Shown: positions 1 to 7,434 of the stretch, piece by piece | How the letters are laid out: the number at the start of each line of letters is the position of its first letter | How positions within the stretch are numbered: the first letter of the stretch is position 1 | Assembly (NCBI GenBank): GCA_964445195.1 | Contig: CAYUKA010000009.1 | Span: 1 to 64,000 of the forward strand | Direction of reading: 5' to 3' | DNA length: 64,000 nt | Source: UM-FILTER-47-13 sp964445195 | GTDB taxonomy: Bacteria; Pseudomonadota; Alphaproteobacteria; Micavibrionales; Micavibrionaceae | Made by a program: the position numbers and the translations under genes | Notes under the pieces: generated by a model | What the model saw: the letters and a program-made list of their open reading frames with translations, nothing else | The model's database searches: none | Told to the model about the DNA's origin: nothing

Positions 1-2014
1 TGGTACCTTCATCATCGGTACCGCCGCTGGCGGTGATGCCCGGGTCGTCGGCCACGGCGTCAACGATCACGTTAAAGCCGTCAGTCGCGTCGGCGCTGGT
101 GCCGGTGGCAGGCTCGGTGGCCGTCGCCGTAACGACAAGGCCGGTCAGATCGATATCGCTGTTATCGGCCGGATCAAAGGTAAAGACCGTGCTCAGATCC
201 GTATTCGGCGGCAGGGTGACGGTCCACACCGTGCCGGCGCCGTTGAAACTGCCAACCGGCGCACTCACCGCGCCCCAGGCCGGATCGAAACCAGTGATGG
301 TCACGGTCAGGAATGCATTCGGCGAATCAACCGGGTTCAGGCTCGCCGTGACCGGTACGTCAACCGTGCCGTCTTCTTTGACCCGCGCATCGTCAGCGCC
401 ATTATTGGCCATAACGCTCGGCGGATCAATCACCGGTTTCCAGGTGACGGCCAACTCACCAAAGGTGCTCGCCGTGTCATTGGTCAGATCGAAATCGTTA
501 TCGGTCTTGTTGACCTCTTCGGCAACACTTTCAACGCTGAGCGTGATCGTGCCGAAATAATCAGTCGGCGGCGTGATCGTCAGGCCGGCCAGGTCGGCCG
601 GGTCAAGCTGCCATTCGCCGCCACCGTTATTTGTGCCGGCAGACAGGGTGAAGCCGTCCGGCACATTGCGGATGTAAATGGTCACGATTTCCTCGGAACC
701 GTCAGTATCCGTCACGGCAGTCGTAATATTGACCGGCGCCGCATTCTCTTCATCGACCGTGCTGTTGTCCGTATCAAGGTCCGGCGCATCAGCCACGGCA
801 TCAGTGGTCACGCCCAACTCATCGGCCGTACCGCTTTGCAGGCCGGTGTCGTTATCGGTGTTAAACGCATTCACGGCCAGGCGCGGGATATCACCGTCGA
901 AATCAGCCGGCGGGAACAGGGTCGGGCCGCCGGTAAAGACTGTGCCCGGCGACGCAATAAATTCCCAGGTACCGGTGCCCGGATCATAAGTGCCGCCGTT
1001 TTCAGTGACGCCCCAGCCGGACGGAATACCGACAATGCGCACCGTCACAAACACGTCGTTATCGGCCTGCGGATCGGCGAAAACAAAGAGCGTAACGCCG
1101 CCGTCTTCAAATACCTGCGCGTCCTGCACTTCCAGCGCCGGAACCGGCGGACCAGAAGGCTCACGAAAGGTTTCGACAAAGAACAAATCCTCAATGAACT
1201 CGGGCAGGCCGAAAAACAGTTCGGTCGGGCCGATCGGGCCGACATCGTCAATACCGTTAATCGGGGTCGGCTCAAAGCTGCTGTTGAAACCGTAACCGCC
1301 GGCGCTTGACGCGCCGCCGCCTGTCTCACCCGCAGCCGGCTCGATATCGGAAAGCTGCTGCGCCAGCTCGGCCAGCTCCGCTTCGCCGGAACGTTCGATC
1401 TGTCCGTCCCGGGCCGTTTCGGTTTCGCCTTCACCGTCCTCTTCACCCATCGCATCTCCCATCGCGGCGGCCATTTCCATGCCATCGGCAAATTCACGCA
1501 GGGTCAGGAATTGCCCTTCGAAAGACAGTTCCGTCTGGATTTGCGAGGCCATGGCCTCCTGGAAGTTATGCAGCACCAACAAGCCGTTATCGGCAAAGGT
1601 GATGACCAGTGCGCCATCCTGCTCGGTTACCTCGACAGGCTGGCGGCCGGCGAAATCAAGTTCGTATTTGCGACCCGGCTCAATCTGGTACGCCACAGCC
1701 TGGCCGGCTTCCGGCAAGGCCAGAGCTGCCGGCGGCCATTCAGCCGACAATGTTTCAAACAGCTCACGGGAATTAATAATGTTACCATCTTCCATCGCCA
1801 GTTCGATCTCGTTATCGGCAAGGGCGCGGAAATTGTTAATCGTCAGGGCGCCGCCATCGGTAAAGGTAATTGTCAGGGCGCCGCTTTCGCTGAGCTCCAT
1901 CCCCTGGATGTCAGAGGTATTAAATGACAGGGACGATGCGCCGTCCTCGGGCAGGGGTACGGACTTGGTTTCTCCTGATACCGGCTTTTCCACGGTAAAG
2001 GCTTGGTTCGCCAT
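1..2014 (-). CDS. Giant type I secreted adhesin, N-terminal part (partial)
   Basis: The minus-strand frame opens with MANQAFTVEKPVSG at 2014, behind an AGGAG ribosome site, and stays open for about 671 codons to the window edge, so the C-terminus is missing. Residues 20-160 hold two related units ending in ITFTDGGALTINNF and ITFADNGLLVLHNF, the BapA/RTX-adhesin type N-terminal module. An acidic Glu/Ala-rich linker follows. From about residue 270 come Ig-like or cadherin-like repeats rich in VTVRIVGIP, EDG, TDNDT and DAVADAP phrases, as in VCBS or biofilm adhesins. Such proteins leave through a type I secretion system using a C-terminal signal. Likely a cell-surface adhesin. There are no transporter genes nearby. 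The family is confident from repeat style; the exact subfamily is inferred. Confidence 0.8.
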   Translation of the reverse strand, partial: MANQAFTVEKPVSGETKSVPLPEDGASSLSFNTSDIQGMELSESGALTITFTDGGALTINNFRALADNEIELAMEDGNIINSRELFETLSAEWPPAALALPEAGQAVAYQIEPGRKYELDFAGRQPVEVTEQDGALVITFADNGLLVLHNFQEAMASQIQTELSFEGQFLTLREFADGMEMAAAMGDAMGEEDGEGETETARDGQIERSGEAELAELAQQLSDIEPAAGETGGGASSAGGYGFNSSFEPTPINGIDDVGPIGPTELFFGLPEFIEDLFFVETFREPSGPPVPALEVQDAQVFEDGGVTLFVFADPQADNDVFVTVRIVGIPSGWGVTENGGTYDPGTGTWEFIASPGTVFTGGPTLFPPADFDGDIPRLAVNAFNTDNDTGLQSGTADELGVTTDAVADAPDLDTDNSTVDEENAAPVNITTAVTDTDGSEEIVTIYIRNVPDGFTLSAGTNNGGGEWQLDPADLAGLTITPPTDYFGTITLSVESVAEEVNKTDNDFDLTNDTASTFGELAVTWKPVIDPPSVMANNGADDARVKEDGTVDVPVTASLNPVDSPNAFLTVTITGFDPAWGAVSAPVGSFNGAGTVWTVTLPPNTDLSTVFTFDPADNSDIDLTGLVVTATATEPATGTSADATDGFNVIVDAVADDPGITASGGTDDEGT

Positions 2015-2325
2015 AATATTTCTCCTGTTTACACAGCTGCCTCAACGGACGAGCATCGCAAATGGTTAATATGTTCCTAACGGGGTAGTCTTCTTTTTTA
2101 ACATCTTCTTAAGCTTTTTGTCAAATATTATGAAAAAATATTTTCGGTCTGACATTTTCGCTCTGGGATCCCGTACCACGTCCCTGAATTTAAAACGCGC
2201 TCTGCATTAAAGCCCACTTTCCAACCCGGCAAAAGCGTAAAGCGCAGACTGTATACAGGAAATGCAGGAATTTTGAAAGTATTATCCGCATATTTTAAGC
2301 CGTTTCGTATCGAAAAGAGCGATGT
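2015..2325. other. Adhesin upstream region, no gene seen
   Basis: This 311-bp gap is AT-rich around 2090-2160 and holds the presumed promoter of the adhesin read to the left. It contains a TTAA-N7-TTAA site at 2098-2112 (listed separately). I see no credible open reading frame or RNA gene. Confidence 0.6.
2098..2112. promoter_or_regulatory. Possible CtrA binding site
   Basis: TTAACATCTTCTTAA matches the alphaproteobacterial CtrA consensus TTAA-N7-TTAA exactly. It lies 84-98 bp upstream of the adhesin start, where a response regulator could control the promoter. In this GC-rich genome such a match should be rare, but the local sequence is AT-rich, so chance is not excluded. Confidence 0.4.
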
Positions 2326-3786
2326 TTACAAGCCGCCGATCAACACATATTTCAGTTCGGTGAATTCCTCAATGCCGTATTTCGACCCTTCACGGCCAAG
2401 ACCGGACTGTTTGACGCCGCCAAACGGGGCGGCTTCGGAGGATAATAACGGTTCGTTGACCGCAACCATCCCGTATTCCAGCGCTTCGGCAACGCGAAAA
2501 GCCTGACCGAGATCCTGCGTATATATATAAGAGGCCAGACCGAAAATCGTGTCATTGGCCCTGGCGATGATTTCATCCTCTGTGCTGAAACGGAACAGCG
2601 CCGCCACCGGGCCGAAGGTTTCCTCGCACTGAATTTGCATCTCATCACGCATGCCGGTCAGTAATGTCGGCGAATAAAAGAGCGGCCCGGCCTCGTGCGG
2701 CCGGCCGCCGCAAACCAGCGTCGCACCCTTGTCCAGCGCATCGGCGACATGCGCCTGCACTTTCTCAAGCCCCTGCCCGTTAATCAGCGGCCCGACCGCC
2801 ACCCCGTCCTGGTCGCCCGGCCCGACTGTCAGGGCCCGCACCTGCGCCGCCAGCGATTCGGCAAACGCCTCATAGACGGCTTCGTGAACATAAATGCGAT
2901 TCGCCGACACACAGGTCTGGCCGGCATTGCGGAACTTACAGGCAATAGCGCCCGCGACTGCCGCCTCCAGGTCAGCGCTGTCAAAGACAATAAAAGGCGC
3001 ATTGCCGCCCAGCTCTAATGAAAGTTTTTTGACCGTATCGGCGCTTTGCTTCATCAACAAACGGCCGACCGCGGTCGAACCGGTAAAGGAAATTTTGCGT
3101 ACATCCTCATGACCGGTCAGCACGCCGCCGATCGCCGCCGCGTCCTGCCCGGTCACGACATTCAGCAGACCCGGCGGGAAACCCGCCTGTTCAGCCAGCG
3201 CCGCCAGCGCCAGCGCCGAAAGCGGCGTATCCTCGGCGGGTTTCAAAACCACGGGGCACCCGGCAGCGAGGGCCGGGGCGACCTTGCGGGTAATCATCGC
3301 GCTCGGGAAGTTCCACGGCGTGATCGCGCCGACAACGCCAACCGGCTCGCGCGTGACGATAATCCGCGCATCTCGCTTATGTGCGGGAATCGTCTCGCCA
3401 TAAAGGCGCTGCGCTTCAGCGGCAAACCAGTCAACAAAGGAAGCGCCGTACAGGATTTCGCCTTTGGCTTCAGCCAGCGGTTTGCCCTGCTCCGCGCTCA
3501 GCAGCGCCGCCAGCGATTCGGCATGATCGACAATCAATGCGTGCCAGCGTTTCAGCATCGCGCCACGCTCTTTAGCCGTTAAGGCTTTCCAGCCGGCAAA
3601 GGCCCGGTCCGCTGCCGCGACCGCCTGCTCTGTTTCGGCCGCGCCCATATCGGGCACAGTACCGATAATCCGGCCGCTGGCCGGGTTCATCACGTCAAAC
3701 ACCGCGCCGCTGACGGCCGGGCGCCACTGGCCGTCAATAAAGGCGCGGTTCTTTAATAAAGCGTCATACTGTATCCCGGTCGCCAT
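2326..3786 (-). CDS. gabD: NAD(P)-dependent succinate-semialdehyde dehydrogenase
   Basis: A full-length 486-residue aldehyde dehydrogenase, the usual GabD length. Visible active-site features are the oxyanion Asn in TPWNF (residue 159), the general base Glu in LELGG (258), the FTGSTAVG cofactor loop (234-241) and the nucleophile Cys292 in NAGQTC. The family oxidises succinate semialdehyde to succinate in GABA or lysine breakdown in the cytoplasm. No GABA transaminase gene is adjacent, so the physiological substrate is inferred from similarity. It is transcribed away from the gene-free region at 3787-5188. Confidence 0.88.
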   Translation of the reverse strand: MATGIQYDALLKNRAFIDGQWRPAVSGAVFDVMNPASGRIIGTVPDMGAAETEQAVAAADRAFAGWKALTAKERGAMLKRWHALIVDHAESLAALLSAEQGKPLAEAKGEILYGASFVDWFAAEAQRLYGETIPAHKRDARIIVTREPVGVVGAITPWNFPSAMITRKVAPALAAGCPVVLKPAEDTPLSALALAALAEQAGFPPGLLNVVTGQDAAAIGGVLTGHEDVRKISFTGSTAVGRLLMKQSADTVKKLSLELGGNAPFIVFDSADLEAAVAGAIACKFRNAGQTCVSANRIYVHEAVYEAFAESLAAQVRALTVGPGDQDGVAVGPLINGQGLEKVQAHVADALDKGATLVCGGRPHEAGPLFYSPTLLTGMRDEMQIQCEETFGPVAALFRFSTEDEIIARANDTIFGLASYIYTQDLGQAFRVAEALEYGMVAVNEPLLSSEAAPFGGVKQSGLGREGSKYGIEEFTELKYVLIGGL

Positions 3787-4060
3787 GATAAGCTCTCCTG
3801 TCTCGCCTGCGCTGATCTCTTCCGGTCGTCAAAATAAAGGATTTGGCCACCGTGATAAAGGCGCGAATCAAAACTGCGAATCAGGGCTGCGAATCGCTGA
3901 TATGCTTAACGATTCGGTGACGAATCGACCCGCGAATCACGGAAACCATCATCGATTCGCCGCTTGAAACAGATAAAACGGCTCAATATTCCGGCATGAT
4001 TCGCCCTTATATTCCGTGATTCCGGAAAGAAAAAGACTCTAAGAACAAGCGCCTGAAGCC

Positions 4061-4110
4061 TTTTTTCAATTTTTTTTATTTTATTTTTCCGGGGGGAAAG
4101 CTGTGGATAA
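4061..4110. other. Candidate replication origin core: AT tract plus DnaA box
   Basis: Positions 4061-4088 are 27/28 A or T, like a duplex-unwinding element. A perfect DnaA box, TGTGGATAA (TTATCCACA on the minus strand), lies at 4102-4110. The GANTC array surrounds both, and the flanking genes diverge. Only one perfect box is seen here; two 8/9 matches lie at 6303-6327. Typical origin neighbours such as hemE, dnaA or parAB are absent, so this is a hypothesis. Confidence 0.35.
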
Positions 4111-4203
4111 CTATGGGGGCGAAGCAACTTTTATAAAGAGTCATAGCATTCTATAAATTGAAATATTATTTCAACAAAATACCATAAAGTGAAAAAAAGT
4201 TTC

Positions 4204-4237
4204 AAAAAAGGACTCGACAGGCCCGGCAATCGGAGTC
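4204..4237 (-). terminator. Rho-independent terminator for a minus-strand transcript
   Basis: Read on the minus strand, GACTC (4237-4233) pairs with GAGTC (4215-4211) around a partly paired loop, followed by C and TTTTTT (4209-4204). No coding gene precedes it on that strand, so it probably ends the structured RNA transcribed from about 5015. Confidence 0.5.
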
Positions 4238-4305
4238 ATCGTCAAATTGTCAGCAGGACATGCCTTCCTCGGAAGGAACCTTCAGTAAAGTCCTTATCAG
4301 ACTTT

Positions 4306-4425
4306 TCAGGTTGCCTGCTGAACAGGACGCGTAGCACAAGCGTCCGGGTCTGCCGGACTTAAGGTCTGGATGATTACAGATTGACTAGGGCTGCTTCCCC
4401 TCGGGGTTTTGGTTCGGTTTTTCAT
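4306..4425 (-). CDS. Possible 39-residue leader peptide inside the structured locus
   Basis: ATG at 4425 is preceded by AAGGA at a spacing of 4 and opens a 39-codon frame starting MKNRTKTPRGSSPSQ and ending at a TGA at 4308-4306. It sits within the hairpin-rich locus, just before the nested stems at 4251-4320, an arrangement that could couple translation to RNA folding. The composition is unremarkable and no family is recognised. It may be fortuitous. Confidence 0.15.
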   Translation of the reverse strand: MKNRTKTPRGSSPSQSVIIQTLSPADPDACATRPVQQAT

Positions 4426-5021
4426 GACATCCTTATCTCCGGCAAGGCTTAAGGGGCGGACGGCATGTTCCGGTCCTCATCACTGTTCCGGCTCGTGGTT
4501 GCGCACGTAAAACCGTTTAATAGTGGTCGCACACTTTAAAATGTCAGGGAACATATGAGTGACTTGTGAAGGGCATGCATTATAAACGTCGACTTTGGCC
4601 CTGTATTGGCGTGTAACCGGTTGCAACGGTGCCGTCGTGTGGTTGATCGGCCACAATAAATAACGTGAACGGGGGTTCGTTCACAGCTTCGCCAGAGAGC
4701 ACCGGGTCGCGCCCGGTCTCCCAGGCAGGCAGGATCCGAGGATGATCCCTGCGTCTTTACAGGCTACGCTCCTGCCGGTTTTCCGGCTTGCGCTTCCGGG
4801 CTTGCCCGTGACTGTAAATGAAATGCAGGAGCATGCTTCCCAAATCAGGTCCCGGCACGGCGCCTCTTTTGAGGTCAAGTGCCGGGATCTTTGATTCGTC
4901 TTTGAATCGAGGGCTGTTTTGTTTCCGTATTTCTTTCGTCCCTCTTATCCGCTATGATGTTATTTTTATTAGGTAAATTCCGGCCAGCGGCTTGTATGTA
5001 CCAATTAGTTTGCAAAGTGCC

Positions 5022-5027
5022 ATTATA
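5022..5027 (-). promoter_or_regulatory. TATAAT -10 box of the minus-strand RNA locus
   Basis: A perfect -10 hexamer reads TATAAT on the minus strand, followed by GG. No good -35 hexamer lies 17 bp upstream, where the sequence is A-rich. It would place a start near 5015 for the structured RNA. Confidence 0.35.
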
Positions 5028-5188
5028 GCGGCACAAAACAAGCATTTTTTTCCTTTTCAAGCACGATATGGGTGATTATTCTTAATCATTGCTGCTCACG
5101 GGCAGCATGCTGTTTATACCGCCTGCGCTAAGAGATTTTTAAGCGGTATAGTTTAAAATTTTTAATTGTTACGTACCGATATTGTCAT

Positions 5189-5710
5189 ATGGCGTTTGAT
5201 TTTAAAAAGTTAAGCATTCTGGTCGTCGAAGACACGGCGCCGATGCGCAAGCTGATTGCGTCGGTGCTGGAGACTATGGGTGTCGGCCAGATTTACACCG
5301 CTGAACATGGCGAAGACGGCTATGAGCAGTTTAAAAAATATAATCCGGACATCGTGCTGGCCGACTGGCATATGGCGCCGATGAACGGCATTGAGTTAAC
5401 CGAAGAAATTCGTATCAACACTTTGTCGCCCAACCGTATGGTGCCGGTGATCCTGGTCACCGGTTACAGCGCGCTGGCCCGCGTTGCCGAAGCCCGCGAT
5501 GCCGGCGTCACCGAATTTCTGATCAAGCCGTTTTCCGCCAATGACCTGGCCAAGCGCATTGCTTATGTGATTAACAGGCCACGTGATTTTATCGATTCGC
5601 CGAATTATTTCGGCCCCGACCGGCGGCGGCGGATTATGCCGAATTACAAAGGCCCGTTCCGCCGCGAGGAAGACGCGCAGGGCGAAACACCGAATAAAAG
5701 CAGTGCCTAA
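5189..5710 (+). CDS. Single-domain response regulator (CheY-like) with basic tail
   Basis: The receiver domain spans residues 8-130 with all key residues: acidic pair Glu14-Asp15, phospho-acceptor Asp59 (LADWHM), Thr91 and Lys113 (IKPF). No output domain follows. Instead a 45-residue tail contains NYFGPDRRRR and ends in a hydrophilic stretch. Such proteins signal by protein contact. The next gene, 26 bp downstream on the same strand, encodes an Hpt-like protein, suggesting a phosphorelay pair. No clear ribosome-binding site precedes the ATG, though the receiver begins right after it. Family certain, partner unknown. Confidence 0.85.
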   Translation: MAFDFKKLSILVVEDTAPMRKLIASVLETMGVGQIYTAEHGEDGYEQFKKYNPDIVLADWHMAPMNGIELTEEIRINTLSPNRMVPVILVTGYSALARVAEARDAGVTEFLIKPFSANDLAKRIAYVINRPRDFIDSPNYFGPDRRRRIMPNYKGPFRREEDAQGETPNKSSA

Positions 5711-5736
5711 ATGATAGTGACGGATAAGCGAGCACG

Positions 5737-6279
5737 ATGACAGATATGGACAGCAAAAAGGCCCGGGTCGTACAGGCAAACCGGCTGCTGCAGGCCAAGG
5801 TCGGCACCGGCAATATCGACGACAAGCTGGTCGCCAAATCACAGCGGCTGATCGATGAAAACAAGGTTGATTTCGCACCGATGGCCAGGGAATATCTGGG
5901 GCAGCTTGAGGCCTCGCTTGCCGCGGCCCGTGCCGGGGATCAAAGCACGGCCCGGATCAAGCAGAGCATGATCGAACCGGTGATGCAGGTCAAAGCCAAT
6001 GCGGCGATGTTCGATTATCCGCTGGTCGGCAACCTTGCCAATATCATGCTGAATTTCCTCGAAACGATCGAAGAGATCGATAAGGATGTCATCGAGATTG
6101 TCGAGGCGCACCTGAAAACCATCATCCTGATTATCGGCAATGAAATGAAAGGAGATGGCGGCGATTTCGGCCAGCAACTCAAGACCGAACTAAAAGACGC
6201 CTGTAAGCGCTATTTCGCCAAGCAGGCCAGCGCCGGCAACGAGATTGAAGATAAAGACGCCTTCTTTATCGACGGCTAG
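5737..6279 (+). CDS. Hpt-like phosphotransfer protein lacking the phospho-histidine
   Basis: A 180-residue helical protein. Residues around 85-100 read MQVKANAAMFDYPLVGNLANIM, which lines up with the alphaproteobacterial Hpt signature H-D-I-K-G-Q-G-G-T-F-G-Y-P-L. The position of the phosphorylated His is Met, and G-Q-G is A-N-A; only the Lys and the F-YPL part remain. A following helix, IEIVEAHLKTIILI, matches the second bundle helix. It is therefore probably a catalytically dead Hpt domain acting as a docking partner for the upstream response regulator, with which it is likely co-transcribed. The role is inferred. Confidence 0.6.
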   Translation: MTDMDSKKARVVQANRLLQAKVGTGNIDDKLVAKSQRLIDENKVDFAPMAREYLGQLEASLAAARAGDQSTARIKQSMIEPVMQVKANAAMFDYPLVGNLANIMLNFLETIEEIDKDVIEIVEAHLKTIILIIGNEMKGDGGDFGQQLKTELKDACKRYFAKQASAGNEIEDKDAFFIDG

Positions 6280-6302
6280 ACGGTACATGACCCGGCCGTA
6301 TT

Positions 6303-6327
6303 TTATCCACGCTCTGCTTTATCCACG
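6303..6327 (+). repeat. Two tandem DnaA-box-like sequences
   Basis: TTATCCACG occurs at 6303-6311 and 6319-6327, each one base from the DnaA consensus TTATCCACA and 16 bp apart, within a short imperfect tandem repeat built on the motif GCTCTATTGTTCG. They lie between the pseudo-Hpt gene and the promoter of the next gene. They could be extra DnaA sites of the candidate origin 2.2 kb to the left or a chance repeat. Confidence 0.3.
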
Positions 6328-6362
6328 CTCTATTGTTCGCGCTCTATTGTTCGTGCTATTAT

Positions 6363-6392
6363 TTGACATAACACAAATCATTCCTGTATAGT
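6363..6392 (+). promoter_or_regulatory. Sigma-70 type promoter
   Basis: TTGACA at 6363-6368 and TATAGT at 6387-6392 are separated by 18 bp, a near-consensus housekeeping promoter. It reads into the frameshifted membrane protein gene, whose ATG at 6434 has a strong GGAGG ribosome-binding site. Confidence 0.65.
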
Positions 6393-6433
6393 CTGCTTAA
6401 CGACTATAAAAAATACGAACAGGGAGGAAGACT

Positions 6434-7394
6434 ATGTCACACGCCGCTATCGCGGGGCGCGGTACCCGCGCGACAAATCTCGAGATTGCAGATGTTGAAA
6501 ACTCATGGCCGGTTCAGGCCGGCCGCCGGATTTCACAGGCCTTTGCCGCCGCCAGCGCCGGTTCGCTGGGCCTGACGCTGGCCAATATCTTCGGTGCCGT
6601 CACGCTCGGCGCGGCAGCGTGGCCGTTTGCTATCGCCGGCCCGCTGCTGGGCCTGGGCGCCATCGGCCTGAATCACCTGGCCAGCCGGTCAATCCACAAG
6701 GAAAATGAGGCCGTTGAAGATGCGCAGAAACAGGCCTACAGCGCGCTGGAAGATGATTTCGTCGACGGGTTCGAGGCCCGCTACCGGACGCAGGGCGGGC
6801 ATATGAGCTATGAAGACCTGGCTTTTGTCAGCCTGATGCCGGATGAAAAACTCGATAAGCTAGCCCCTGTGGGCGCAGGCCCAGACCGCACTGGTGCAAA
6901 GGCAGGTTGCCTTCTGGCGCTATAGCGAAAATGAGGGTGAAAAGCCCGATATCACAATTGATGACAGCGCCTATGCGCTGCAGGATGCGAACAAACATCT
7001 TTATGTGCGCGATATCGCCCGCCTGCAACGCGACCAGATCGGCACGTTCGAAGAGTTCAGGACGAAAACGCGCGAGATGGTTGAACAGCACCGGCTCGAG
7101 AAGATGGGCTCATTTGCCGGCGGCGCCGCCGTCGGCTACGTAGCCGGCAATAACGGCGCTGCTATTGCGCTCCTCGCGACCGCGTTCGCCGCGCTCTACG
7201 TCTTGCCGGCCGGCATCGCCGTGCGGAACACAATGTTCAAAGACCTGCCGGCGGAAAAATTGCTGAACGCCGATCCTGACACATTCCGGGCTCTGGCCGT
7301 CAAGGCAGCCGGGTTGAAAGCGCTGGAGGACGCGCACTCACTACCGATGATTGAAAATCGCAGCGCGCCCAGCCAGATGGCCCTGGCTATCTAA
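6434..7394 (+). pseudogene. Unknown membrane protein, interrupted by a +1 frameshift
   Basis: The first frame (6434-6925) starts after AGGGAGGAAG and encodes hydrophobic segments near residues 40-80. At the C4 run 6864-6867 the frame breaks: removing one C joins DEKLDKLA to LWAQAQTALVQRQVAFWRY and carries on to the stop at 7394, giving one protein of about 319 residues. The second half has another hydrophobic pair (AVGYVAGNNGAAIALLATAF and following). I recognise no family. The good promoter and ribosome site, and the intact codons after the slip, suggest either recent inactivation or a base-call error. Confidence 0.6.
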
Positions 7395-7434
7395 CCACGC
7401 CTCATACAGACAGCAGCGGCAGGCAGGCGGCGGC

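Larger units (their letters stand above)
3865..4237. repeat. Dense cluster of GANTC (CcrM) methylation sites
   Basis: GANTC sites start at 3865, 3878, 3891, 3911, 3922, 3934, 3954, 3998, 4018, 4035, 4138, 4211 and 4233. About 1.5 would be expected by chance in this length. The first three form a tandem 13-bp repeat beginning GCGAATC. GANTC is the target of the alphaproteobacterial cell-cycle methylase CcrM, and its methylation state affects GcrA and other regulators. The cluster is directly visible; its role in replication or transcription is inference. Confidence 0.75.
4204..5015 (-). ncRNA. Candidate large structured non-coding RNA
   Basis: The locus is bounded on the minus strand by a TATAAT at 5027-5022 and by a hairpin plus six Ts at 4237-4204. 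Between them are paired segments: 4850-4858 with 4879-4887 (TCCCGGCAC/GTGCCGGGA) enclosing 4863-4866 with 4871-4874; 4756-4762 with 4812-4818; 4665-4671 with 4678-4684; 4325-4330 with 4340-4345; and a nested set 4251-4257/4314-4320, 4277-4281/4308-4312, 4287-4292/4300-4305. I found no tmRNA tag, RNase P GAGGAAAGTCC core, SRP loop or tRNA T-loop. Palindromes fold equally on either strand, so orientation rests on promoter and terminator only. It may be more than one RNA. Confidence 0.4.
3787..5188. other. 1.4-kb gene-free region: GANTC array, origin-like motifs, structured RNA locus
   Basis: No convincing protein gene is present. The left part (3840-4240) holds a dense GANTC array, an AT tract and a DnaA box. 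The right part (4240-5030) is a series of stable hairpins flanked by a minus-strand -10 box and a minus-strand terminator. The flanking genes gabD and the response regulator diverge from it. Minus-strand frames at 4681-4878 and 4875-5060 exist but their proteins show no family resemblance, and they run through the hairpin sequence. Confidence 0.7.

Noticed and set aside
4681..4878. A 65-codon minus-strand ORF inside the structured locus
   Set aside because: Runs through hairpins, no ribosome site, and the composition does not look like a protein gene.
4204..5015. tmRNA, RNase P RNA, SRP RNA or group II intron in the hairpin-rich region
   Set aside because: No tag-coding frame with an ANDN-type peptide, no GAGGAAAGTCC core, no GGAAGG-AGCAGCC SRP loop and no domain V-type hairpin was found by eye.
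4875..5060. A 61-codon minus-strand ORF starting KRKKMLV
   Set aside because: It begins upstream of the TATAAT at 5027-5022, so a transcript from that box would lack its start; no family resemblance.
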